A stretch of DNA of 64,000 nt from Ferrithrix thermotolerans DSM 19514 (GTDB lineage: Bacteria; Actinomycetota; Acidimicrobiia; Acidimicrobiales; CAIXPF01). This document shows positions 35,151 through 42,491 of the stretch, in pieces. The translations under genes were made by a program, and so were the position numbers. A model generated the notes under the pieces. It ran no database searches, had not been told where the DNA came from, and saw nothing but the letters and a program-made list of their open reading frames with translations. Where the stretch lies: positions 1-64,000 of the forward strand of contig CAMDQT010000005.1 of assembly GCA_945906305.1 (NCBI GenBank), given 5' to 3'. The number at the start of each line of letters is the position of its first letter. Within the stretch, counting starts at the first letter, position 1.

Positions 35151-36452
35151 ATGACCGAGGCCGATACCACCGCGAGCGGCAAAGGCGCCGACCAGCGGCC
35201 TGACTTTGCGTCGGGGGCGAAACGCGGTCCGCTTCCCGCCGGTGTACTGGCGGTTATCGGCACGGTTGCGGTGTCAACCATCGGTGCGCTGGCCATGGCC
35301 ACCGCGCTGGGCAAGCTGGTGTACGACATCACCGGTCGAGCGCTCGACCTCGGCCTGATCGGTCTGGCCGAGTTCCTGCCCACCGCGATCCTGGCCCCGT
35401 TGGTGGGGCCGATGGCCGACCGCTACGACCGTCGCAAGGTGGTGGCGGCGGGACTGCTGGGTGAGGCCGCATGCGCCATGGGCATGGCGCTGTACGCCGC
35501 GTCGGGCCCGACGCGGGTGTGGCCAGTGTTCCTGCTGATCGCCGGTTACGGCACGGCGAGAGCGGCCGTCGCTCCTGCGTTGCGCAGCCTGCCGGCCGAC
35601 CTCGCCGGTGCGCAGCTGGCTCGTGTGATCCCACTGAACTCGGCCGCATGGCAGCTTGCGGTCATTGTCGGCCCAGTACTGGCCGGATTCCTCTACCTCG
35701 GCGGGCCGGCCTGGCCGTTCGTGTTCGGCACCGCGAGCCTGCTCATCGCCATGGTGGCGGTGCTGCAAGTGCCCGACGTACGGCACACCTCCGGCCAGCG
35801 GGCTGCAGGGGAGACCTCGTCGAACGGACCGTTGCACGAGGCGCTCGAAGGCCTCCGGTTCGTACGGCGGACGCCGATCTTGCTCGGCGCCATCTCCCTC
35901 GATCTGTTCGCCGTGCTTTTCGGCGGCGCGGTCGCCCTACTGCCCGCAATCGCCGAAACCCGGCTCGGGGTTGGCTCGGTCGGCTTGGGCTGGTTGCGGG
36001 CCTCATGTGGCATCGGTGCGGGCTCCACCACGCTGCTGCTGGCCTGGCGGCCCCTGAGCCGGGGCGTCGGACGGGCGCTGATGTTGGCGGTGGCGATCTT
36101 TGGGATCTTCACCGTGCTACTCGCCTTCACCACCAATTTCGCCGTGGCTTTCATCGCACTCGCCGTTCTGAGCTCGGCCGATGCCATCAGCGTGTTCGTA
36201 CGGGGCACGCTGGTACCGCTGGCCACACCGGCCATTATGCGAGGCCGGGTGAGTGCCACCGAGAACGTGTTCATCGGTGCCTCGAACGAACTTGGCGCGT
36301 TCGAATCGGGCCTTGCCGGTCACCTCTTCGGTGTCGTGGGAGCCGTTGCGCTCGGCGGGGTGGCGACCCTCGTCATCGTAGGCGTCTGGTGGTGGTGCTT
36401 CCCCGCCCTGCGTAAGGTCGACCGCTTCGAAGAGGTCATGAAACCGGCCTAG
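35151..36452 (+). CDS. MFS transporter (EntS/MFS_3 type)
   Basis: 433 residues, 12 membrane helices, with the MFS_3 loop motif GPMADRYDRRKVVAAG and the cytoplasmic central loop around PDVRHTSGQR. The C-half contains SSADAISVFVRGTLVPL, a characteristic block of enterobactin-exporter-like proteins (RGTLVQL-type). It probably exports a small molecule. ATG 35151 is used; upstream in-frame TTG 35061 would add a 30-residue hydrophilic tail of doubtful reality. Confidence 0.86.
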   Translation: MTEADTTASGKGADQRPDFASGAKRGPLPAGVLAVIGTVAVSTIGALAMATALGKLVYDITGRALDLGLIGLAEFLPTAILAPLVGPMADRYDRRKVVAAGLLGEAACAMGMALYAASGPTRVWPVFLLIAGYGTARAAVAPALRSLPADLAGAQLARVIPLNSAAWQLAVIVGPVLAGFLYLGGPAWPFVFGTASLLIAMVAVLQVPDVRHTSGQRAAGETSSNGPLHEALEGLRFVRRTPILLGAISLDLFAVLFGGAVALLPAIAETRLGVGSVGLGWLRASCGIGAGSTTLLLAWRPLSRGVGRALMLAVAIFGIFTVLLAFTTNFAVAFIALAVLSSADAISVFVRGTLVPLATPAIMRGRVSATENVFIGASNELGAFESGLAGHLFGVVGAVALGGVATLVIVGVWWWCFPALRKVDRFEEVMKPA

Positions 36453-36505
36453 ACCCTCGCAGCACTGCAGTGGACGGCCGCCGCCGGGGCGAGTACAACC
36501 ACGGT

Positions 36506-37552
36506 GTGCGATTCCAAGCGCGGACCCTCGACATGGACGACGACGACGCCGTGCAGCAGGTCTACCGCGAACGGGGCTGGACCGATGGGCTACCAGTCGT
36601 GGCGCCGACACCGGCCAAAGTCGAAGCGATGCTGGCCTATGGTGGATTCACCCCCGAGCAGGTCATCGGGTTCGAGGTGGTCAAACAACGAGCACTGACC
36701 GCCGAGAAGGTGGCGATCAACGCTGTCCTCGCCGGGTGTCTACCACCAGACTTCCCCGTCGTGGCAGCAGCAATTGAAGCGATGTGCAAGGAAGAGTTCT
36801 TGGTGCACGGGGCCACCGCCTCCACGGGCGGATGTGCCGTTCTGCTGGTAGTGAACGGACCGATCCGTCGCCAGTTGGCCATGTCCAGCACCTTCTCGGT
36901 GCTCGCTGGTGCAGACCGCGCTTCGGTCTGCATTGGCCGAGCGGTACGACTCGTGCTGCGCAACCTGCTCGAAGTACGGCCGGGCGAACTCGACCGTTCC
37001 ACGCTGGGCCACCCCGGCAAGCTGTCGTGGTGCATAGCGGAGGACGAAGAGGGCGGCGCACCTTGGCTCCCGCTGAGCGCCGAACGTGGCATTCCCGACG
37101 AGGTCAGCTCGGTCACCGCGTTCGCGGCGTCCGCCCCACGCCAGATCATGAACGAATGGACCACCGATCCCGTGGACGTTCTCACCACAGTGGTGGCGGA
37201 GATCAAGTCGACCATGCTGCACTATTCGATCTGGGCGGGGAACTATGCCGTGGTCTTCCCGCCGCAAATCCGCGCCGTGTTCCACCAGGCCGGTTGGTCC
37301 AAGGCCGACGTCCGCCAGTTCGTGTACGACAACGCAGTGGTCCACCGCTACGACTGGGAACGAGTCGGCAAGGCCGCCGTGGTGAACGAACGTAACCGCG
37401 ACTTCCGCTACCGTGCCCTACCCTCCCCCGATCACCTACTGGTGATTGCCGCAGGCGGTGAAGCGGGCGGATTTGCCGCGGTCATCCCGCCGTGGCTCGG
37501 CCCGAAGTCGGCCGCCACCACCGCAGCCATCGGCGTCTGCGTCGACTGCTGA
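36506..37552 (+). CDS. conserved partner of UGSC selenoprotein, function unknown
   Basis: 348 residues from GTG 36506 (ATG 36533 is an alternative). It is not a recognised enzyme. Conserved-looking blocks are YRERGWTDGLPVVAPT near the N-terminus, AGCLPPDFPVVAAAIEAM, HGATASTGGCAVLLVVNGP, and WAGNYAVVFPPQ; the end is IGVCVDC, two cysteines two residues apart at the very C-terminus. It lies 27 nt upstream of the UGSC gene, in the same frame. The C-terminal Cys pair could exchange electrons with a selenol, but this is speculation. Confidence 0.75.
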   Translation: MRFQARTLDMDDDDAVQQVYRERGWTDGLPVVAPTPAKVEAMLAYGGFTPEQVIGFEVVKQRALTAEKVAINAVLAGCLPPDFPVVAAAIEAMCKEEFLVHGATASTGGCAVLLVVNGPIRRQLAMSSTFSVLAGADRASVCIGRAVRLVLRNLLEVRPGELDRSTLGHPGKLSWCIAEDEEGGAPWLPLSAERGIPDEVSSVTAFAASAPRQIMNEWTTDPVDVLTTVVAEIKSTMLHYSIWAGNYAVVFPPQIRAVFHQAGWSKADVRQFVYDNAVVHRYDWERVGKAAVVNERNRDFRYRALPSPDHLLVIAAGGEAGGFAAVIPPWLGPKSAATTAAIGVCVDC

Positions 37553-37579
37553 AACCCCCAGGTCGAAAGGAACCTACCC

Positions 37580-38104
37580 ATGAGTATGACGGTGCTCGAC
37601 CCCAGCTTCGAGGAGGCCGCCGCCCCCTTCGCCCTGCCCGAACGGCCCCGCTCGCTGGCGGGTGGGACCGTTGGCTTCATCTCCAACGGCAAGCAGGGGA
37701 CCAAGGGGTTTTTCGCCCACCTGGAGCGGCTGTTGCGCGACGAGTGGGGCGTGGCGGATGTCGTCTACCGCACCAAGAAGAACTACTCGGCCCCAGCAGA
37801 GACGGAGCTGATCAACGAGGCCGCCGGCTGGGCCGCGACCTTTGCCGGAATCGGCGATTGAGGTAGCTGCTCGTCGTGCAGTTTGCACGACGCTCTCAGT
37901 GCCGAACGCGTCGGCACCCCCGCTGTTGGGGTGATGACCGTACCGTTCGTAAACGGGGCCGAACTCATGGCCCAGGCGCTCGGCGTGCCGGGCTATCGCT
38001 TCGTCGTCATTGCCCATCCAATCTCCTCGGCCACCGACGCCGAGATCGAGGCCAAGGCCCGCGACACCTTGGAACAGGCCCGGTCGCTACTACTCGGCGG
38101 CTGA
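37580..38104 (+). CDS. UGSC-family selenoprotein, UGA recoded at 37859-37861
   Basis: 174 residues when TGA 37859-37861 is read as Sec (residue 94). Upstream half: LAGGTVGFISNGKQGTKGF and INEAAGWAATFAGIGD; then U-G-S-C-S-S-C-S-L-H-D-A-L, and the second half VGTPAVGVMTVPFVNGAEL ... VVIAHPISSATDAEI. The motif U-G-S-C at this point defines the UGSC (seleno)protein family, whose function is not established. A SECIS-like hairpin follows the TGA. ATG 37580 has AAGGA 8 nt upstream. The frame has no other stop. Confidence 0.9.
37862..37892 (+). promoter_or_regulatory. SECIS-like hairpin for UGA recoding in the UGSC gene
   Basis: CGTCGTGCA (37872-37880) pairs perfectly over 9 bp with TGCACGACG (37884-37892), leaving loop GTT that begins 19 nt after the TGA. 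G is the first loop base, as the bacterial SECIS model requires. Confidence 0.82.
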
Positions 38105-38175
38105 ACGGCTGCCACCGAGGCTCGTCGTTACCTCGCCACCGGAGCCTGCTTGCCCCTCCAAGCGTCGGCAGTTCA

Positions 38176-39462
38176 TCAGCTCAACGCCGCTCGATGGTCG
38201 GGGTGAGCGATGCTCCTCAGGGCCGCCGCACGAGCGGATCCGGCGAGGCCACGCACGTCCACCCGACCGAATTCGGTGACCACCACATCGGCGAGATAGT
38301 TCGGCAGCGTGATGGGGTTGGGTGCCTCGATCCGGCGCACAATGCGCGAGATGCGGCCTCGGCTCGCGGTGGCCCGCAAGGCCAGTACCGAACGGCCCCC
38401 GCTAGCGAGGCTGGCACCAAAAGCGAAGTCGGGCGCGCCGCCGGGCCCCGAGATCAGCTGGCCTCCGGCCACCTCAGAGTTGGCCGCGCCATCGAGGGCG
38501 ATTTCCACCGTGGAGTTGAGGGCCACGAACCGGGGCAGTGCGGCGAGCTCGGCGGCACCGTGGGTGACGTTGGGCGGGGCCATGAGCACTGCCGGGTTAC
38601 GATGAATCCAGGCTCGCATCCGCGCCGTGGGGGCCACCTCGGCGGAGACCATCGGACCCTGCACCGCCCCAGCTTCAAGAAGGTCGATACAGGCGTCGGA
38701 CACCAGGCCAGAGTGCACCCTTAGGCCCCGACGACTGTGCAGCGCGCTGAGTATCGCATCGGGGATCGAGCCGATCCCGAACTGGATCGTGCATCCATCC
38801 TCGACGACGCTGGCGGCGGCCATCGCTATCTGTCGACTGAGTTCGTCGAGTTCCTCCGCAGCACGGCTTTCGACGAGCGGTTCTTCGGCTTCAACCAGGA
38901 TGTCGATCTGATCGAGGTCGAGTTCGCCCGCGCCGAAGGTGTAAGGAATGTTTGGGTTGATCTGCGCAATGACCAGTGGGGCGGTGCGGGCCGGCATAAC
39001 GGAGCTTCCAACGCTCATGCCAAGGCTCACCCGACCATCGATCGGTGCGCTGACAGCGATGATCGCCACGTCCACCGGCAGGGGCCCGCCGGGCACGTGC
39101 AAGGTGGTGTGATCGGAAAATTTGCTCGGCAGCACATCAACGAAGCCGCTGTCCCACAAGTATTTGAAGGCTGGCGACGCCTGGCTGGTGAGAAACCGAA
39201 AAGGCTTGCCCGCATGTTGGAACAGCGCAGGCCGCTTTTGCATCATGGGCATGGCGATCTCGATGTGCTGCCACCGATCCGCGGCATCGGCCAGCGCCTG
39301 CATGAGATGCATGGGCGCCGCGGCCGCGCCGCCGACGAACACCCGGCTGCCCTCGGGGATCTCGGCGACCGCAGCCGCCGCCGACAGGGTCCGGGTGGCC
39401 TTGCCACCGGGTGAGGGTGGCAGGTACGGAGTGAAATCGGGCCGGGCAGGATCGAAGGCCAT
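38176..39462 (-). CDS. acetyl-CoA hydrolase/4-hydroxybutyrate CoA-transferase family protein
   Basis: 428-residue family I CoA-transferase (Cat1/AbfT type). N-terminal IPEGSRVFVGGAAAAP and CoA loop VEDGCTIQFGIGSIPDA are present; the catalytic-glutamate segment reads NSTVEIALDGAANSEVAGGQL with Glu in place. It exchanges CoA between acyl groups such as acetyl-CoA and hydroxybutyrate or succinate. It is divergent from the acyl-CoA dehydrogenase gene. Confidence 0.88.
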   Translation of the reverse strand: MAFDPARPDFTPYLPPSPGGKATRTLSAAAAVAEIPEGSRVFVGGAAAAPMHLMQALADAADRWQHIEIAMPMMQKRPALFQHAGKPFRFLTSQASPAFKYLWDSGFVDVLPSKFSDHTTLHVPGGPLPVDVAIIAVSAPIDGRVSLGMSVGSSVMPARTAPLVIAQINPNIPYTFGAGELDLDQIDILVEAEEPLVESRAAEELDELSRQIAMAAASVVEDGCTIQFGIGSIPDAILSALHSRRGLRVHSGLVSDACIDLLEAGAVQGPMVSAEVAPTARMRAWIHRNPAVLMAPPNVTHGAAELAALPRFVALNSTVEIALDGAANSEVAGGQLISGPGGAPDFAFGASLASGGRSVLALRATASRGRISRIVRRIEAPNPITLPNYLADVVVTEFGRVDVRGLAGSARAAALRSIAHPDHRAALS

Positions 39463-39499
39463 GGCTGTGGTCTACCAGGCCTTCAGCCACCCTGCCCGC

Positions 39500-39505
39500 T
39501 ACCGT
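39500..39505 (+). promoter_or_regulatory. -10 element (TACCGT) for the acyl-CoA dehydrogenase gene
   Basis: TACCGT ends 7 nt before ATG 39513. The upstream GTG 39504 lies inside the element, so ATG 39513 is the better start. Confidence 0.45.
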
Positions 39506-39512
39506 GACGGCC

Positions 39513-40793
39513 ATGGCCATGGACCCCGTGCCCGTCTCCGAAACGACCGTCGTGACCGACGTAGCCACTTGGCTGGAGGAGAACTGGTCGCCCGATCTCA
39601 GCCTCGGCGAGTGGTGGAACCGGCTCGGCCGATCGGGTTGGGGGTTCCCGGCCTGGCCACAGGCGTGGTTTGGTCGAGGCCTCACCGGAAGCGCCGCACG
39701 GGCGGTGATAGCCGAACGGACCCGGCACGGGGCGTTCGGGCCGCCCTCGGGGATCTCCACCTTCCTGGCTGCGCCGACAATCCTGGCCTACGGAACCGAC
39801 GCGCAGAAGCAGCGCTACCTACCAGGCATTGCCACCGGTGCGGACGTGTGGTGCCAACTGTTCTCCGAGCCCGAGGCCGGCAGTGATATGGCCTCGTTGC
39901 AGACCAGGGCCGTTCGCGACGGTGACGAATGGGTCATAACGGGACAGAAGGTGTGGAGCTCAGGGGCACAGTTCGCCCGGTACGGCATTCTGATCGCTCG
40001 GACCGACCCCGATGTTCCCAAGCACAAGGGCATCACCTATTTCCTTATCGACATGCACCAAGCCGGCGTCGAGGTTCGGCCCTTGCGCGAGATGACCGGT
40101 GAGGCGGCGTTCAACGAGGTGTTCTTCTCCGAAGCGCGGGTGGCGGATGCTGACCGACTTGGCGCACCCGGCGAAGGCTGGCGTGTTGCTATGACCACGC
40201 TGTCCAACGAACGCGACCCCAACAACCCCGGGCTCGGCACGGGCGGCGGAAGTCTGCTCGGCAAGCCCGACCTGACCATGACGGTTGCGGCCTACCAGGC
40301 CCAACAGGCGGCGGAGATCGATGCCTTCTCCTTCGCCATCAGTGGTGGGGCGGGCGAGTTGTTCAATCGCTTGGTCAGCAAGTTCGGGGCTTCGGAACAT
40401 CCGGTCTTCCGCCAACAGCGCGCCGCATTGCATAGCGATCGGGTAGCTCAGCGTTGGACTGCGCAGCGAGCCAAGGCGAATGCCAAGGGCGGTCAGCCCG
40501 GACCCGAGGTTTCAACGCTCAAGCTCGGTGGGTCCAACGTTGGGCGAGCGCTACGCAACCTCGGCCTGCAGGCAATGGGACCGCACGGCATGCTTGCCGC
40601 CGCCGATGCCCCCGAGGATGGCCTGTTCCACAAGTACGCCTTGTTCGTTCCCGCCACTTCTATCGCTGGCGGCTCGGACGAGGTTCAGCGGAACATCATC
40701 GGTGAGCGGGCGCTAGGAATGCCCAAAGAACCGGACCTGTCGCGCGATCTGCCGTTCCGGGAGCTGCGGGTCACCCAACGGCCCTCGAACTGA
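39513..40793 (+). CDS. acyl-CoA dehydrogenase
   Basis: 426 residues. FAD/substrate motifs: FSEPEAGSDMASLQTRAV (~residues 115-132), VITGQKVWSSGAQFA, LTMTV region, and the C-terminal GGSDEVQRNIIGERALGMPK that binds FAD in the dimer. It oxidises an acyl-CoA to the enoyl-CoA; chain type unknown. The 3' end overlaps the convergent gene at 40771 by 23 nt. Probably part of the local CoA metabolism with the CoA-transferase across the divergent promoter. Confidence 0.92.
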   Translation: MAMDPVPVSETTVVTDVATWLEENWSPDLSLGEWWNRLGRSGWGFPAWPQAWFGRGLTGSAARAVIAERTRHGAFGPPSGISTFLAAPTILAYGTDAQKQRYLPGIATGADVWCQLFSEPEAGSDMASLQTRAVRDGDEWVITGQKVWSSGAQFARYGILIARTDPDVPKHKGITYFLIDMHQAGVEVRPLREMTGEAAFNEVFFSEARVADADRLGAPGEGWRVAMTTLSNERDPNNPGLGTGGGSLLGKPDLTMTVAAYQAQQAAEIDAFSFAISGGAGELFNRLVSKFGASEHPVFRQQRAALHSDRVAQRWTAQRAKANAKGGQPGPEVSTLKLGGSNVGRALRNLGLQAMGPHGMLAAADAPEDGLFHKYALFVPATSIAGGSDEVQRNIIGERALGMPKEPDLSRDLPFRELRVTQRPSN

Positions 40794-41268
40794 CGGAACC
40801 GTAGGTCCCTCGAGCGACACGACGGACCCGACCCTCGAGCACTTCGTAGCGCAGCGCGTCAGCAAGTGCCTTCACCGAGTGGCCCGAGTCGATGAAGTAG
40901 CCGAGTCGATGCAACATCGCGTGCAAGTCCATCAGCGACAGTGGCTCGGACGAGCGAACGATGAGCTGGCGGCAGGTGGCCCGCAGACGGCGGCCCCATA
41001 GGCCGACGGCATCATGGCTGATGGGCGGCAGGGCGCGACGGCCGTCGCGCAGCACCCGGCGGCCGCGCTTAGCGAGGTTCGGCCAAAGCGACCGACGATG
41101 CTCGCGTAGCTGACGGGCGACCGAGCGGCGCTGCTGGGCCAACCGATCGAGTTCATCGTCGAGGAGGCGCAGATCCTGGTCAAGTTGACTGCATTCGGCG
41201 ATCAACCGCTCTCGGCGAGCGCCGAAGACCGGGCCATACCCGCGAACGGGCTCGGCATGACGCGACAT
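40771..41268 (-). CDS. hypothetical protein with coiled coil and winged-helix-like C-terminus
   Basis: 165 residues from ATG 41268, which has GGAG 8 nt upstream. Residues ~17-60 are a charged coiled coil (RRERLIAECSQLDQDLRLLDDE), followed by an Arg-rich linker. The last ~55 residues (LMDLHAMLHRLGYFIDSGHS ... VRRVARGTYG) resemble a small winged helix of the HARE-HTH kind, suggesting nucleic-acid binding. No family is recognised with confidence. The end overlaps the acyl-CoA dehydrogenase gene. Confidence 0.7.
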   Translation of the reverse strand: MSRHAEPVRGYGPVFGARRERLIAECSQLDQDLRLLDDELDRLAQQRRSVARQLREHRRSLWPNLAKRGRRVLRDGRRALPPISHDAVGLWGRRLRATCRQLIVRSSEPLSLMDLHAMLHRLGYFIDSGHSVKALADALRYEVLEGRVRRVARGTYGSVSSRAVG

Positions 41269-41571
41269 GAGAACTCCAAAGGGTTTTGACGACCAGGCCG
41301 ACATGGCGGACCGGTACCAACAGTTGGAGCCCTTGAACGGGTGGGAGGGCACGACCCGAGAACCAGTATCCGTGCCGGCTATGACAAGGAGAAGGATCAC
41401 TCTCAGCATTCATCCAATTCCAATGGCCGAGCTGTGGTCACCGATCGCCCGCCACCTTGCTTGCCCCACTACAAATCCCTCGCCACGAATCGGCGCCGAT
41501 TCGTTGCGAGGGATTTGTGGATGGATAGGAGGGATTGCCGCAGAACCGCGCCTTAGGTGGTCGAATCGACG
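41269..41571. other. gene-free stretch holding a large palindrome
   Basis: Lies downstream of the SDR gene and upstream of the winged-helix gene (both leftward). Apart from the palindrome at 41469-41520 and the ribosome site before 41268, nothing coding or RNA-like is recognised. Confidence 0.6.
41469..41520. repeat. near-perfect loopless palindrome of about 50 bp
   Basis: 41471-41494 and 41495-41518 are reverse complements over 24 bp with one C-T mismatch (41484/41505); one wobble (41470/41519) and one more pair (41469/41520) extend it. The centre is GGCGCC with no loop. It has no T-run on either side. It could be an SDR-gene terminator, a protein-binding site or a mobile palindrome. Confidence 0.9.
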
Positions 41572-42459
41572 CTACGACGGTTCACTTTTGGGGCGGATAT
41601 CGACGCCGAAGGCCTCGCTGAACTGCTCGTAGTACACGGCATCATCCTCAGGCAGACCGAGCGCCACCCAAGCCTCATCCGACATGGCACGCCGTCCCCG
41701 GTCAATTTCCGGCCCCCCCCAGGACACCGTGTAGCGCAGTTTGGGCTCGTCGGTCGTGATGACATGAGCAACGAGTTCGGCCACTGCCACTGGGTCCGTG
41801 GCCTCGGTCAGACCGGCCGCATAGAACTGGAACAACCGTCGGTAGTGCGCGTCATAGGCCCCCGACTGGTTAGGGGCATCAACATTCTTGGCGAAGATGG
41901 CGGACTTCGTGATGCCGGGCTCGATGATGGCGACCCGAATACCAAACGGGGCAACCTCCTGGGCCAGCCCTTCCGTCGCCCCTTCGAGGGCCCACTTCGA
42001 CGCCACATAGGGCTGCTGGGCCATGGCCGCGATTCTCCCGGTAATCGAGGTGATGTTGATGATCGTTCCCGACCGACGCGCCCGCATACCTGGCAATACC
42101 GCCTGGACGCAGCGCACTGCACCGCAGACATTGATGTTGAACACCTCGTTGTACAACGCAGACGGACATTCCTCCATCACCGCGTTGCCGCCCACGCCCG
42201 CATTGTTGACCAGAACATCCACGCGGCCCGCGAGCTCAAGGACACCACCGAGCCCGGACCGCACCGACTCGTCGTCGGCCACATCCATCGTGAACAGGTG
42301 CACCTCCACCCCGGCCGCCTCGGCCATCGATCGCAGCTTCGCCGCGCTGTCGAGGTTTCGGACCGAGCCGTACACCTCATGGCCCGCAGAAGCGAGATAC
42401 AGAGCCGTGGAACGGCCGATCCCGGAGTTGGCGCCGGTGACAACAGAAACGGTGGTCAT
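41572..42459 (-). CDS. short-chain dehydrogenase/reductase
   Basis: 295-residue Rossmann oxidoreductase: TGANSGIGRS (NAD(P) site, ~residues 9-18), VLVNNAGVGGN, INITSITGR with the catalytic Ser, and the YVASKWALEG motif (Tyr/Lys). Classical SDR, probably acting on a hydroxyacyl or alcohol substrate. ATG 42459 begins MTTVSVVTG; longer upstream extensions lack SDR character. It is divergent from the ABC operon by 32 nt. Confidence 0.92.
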   Translation of the reverse strand: MTTVSVVTGANSGIGRSTALYLASAGHEVYGSVRNLDSAAKLRSMAEAAGVEVHLFTMDVADDESVRSGLGGVLELAGRVDVLVNNAGVGGNAVMEECPSALYNEVFNINVCGAVRCVQAVLPGMRARRSGTIINITSITGRIAAMAQQPYVASKWALEGATEGLAQEVAPFGIRVAIIEPGITKSAIFAKNVDAPNQSGAYDAHYRRLFQFYAAGLTEATDPVAVAELVAHVITTDEPKLRYTVSWGGPEIDRGRRAMSDEAWVALGLPEDDAVYYEQFSEAFGVDIRPKSEPS

Positions 42460-42491
42460 GAGCGATGATCGTAGGTCACTAACGTCGACGC

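Noticed and set aside
37550-37552. Reading the TGA at the end of the UGSC partner as selenocysteine, fusing both genes
   Set aside because: The protein already ends CVDC, a good ribosome site and ATG follow, and the next ~30 nt form only a 4-bp hairpin without a SECIS-like loop.
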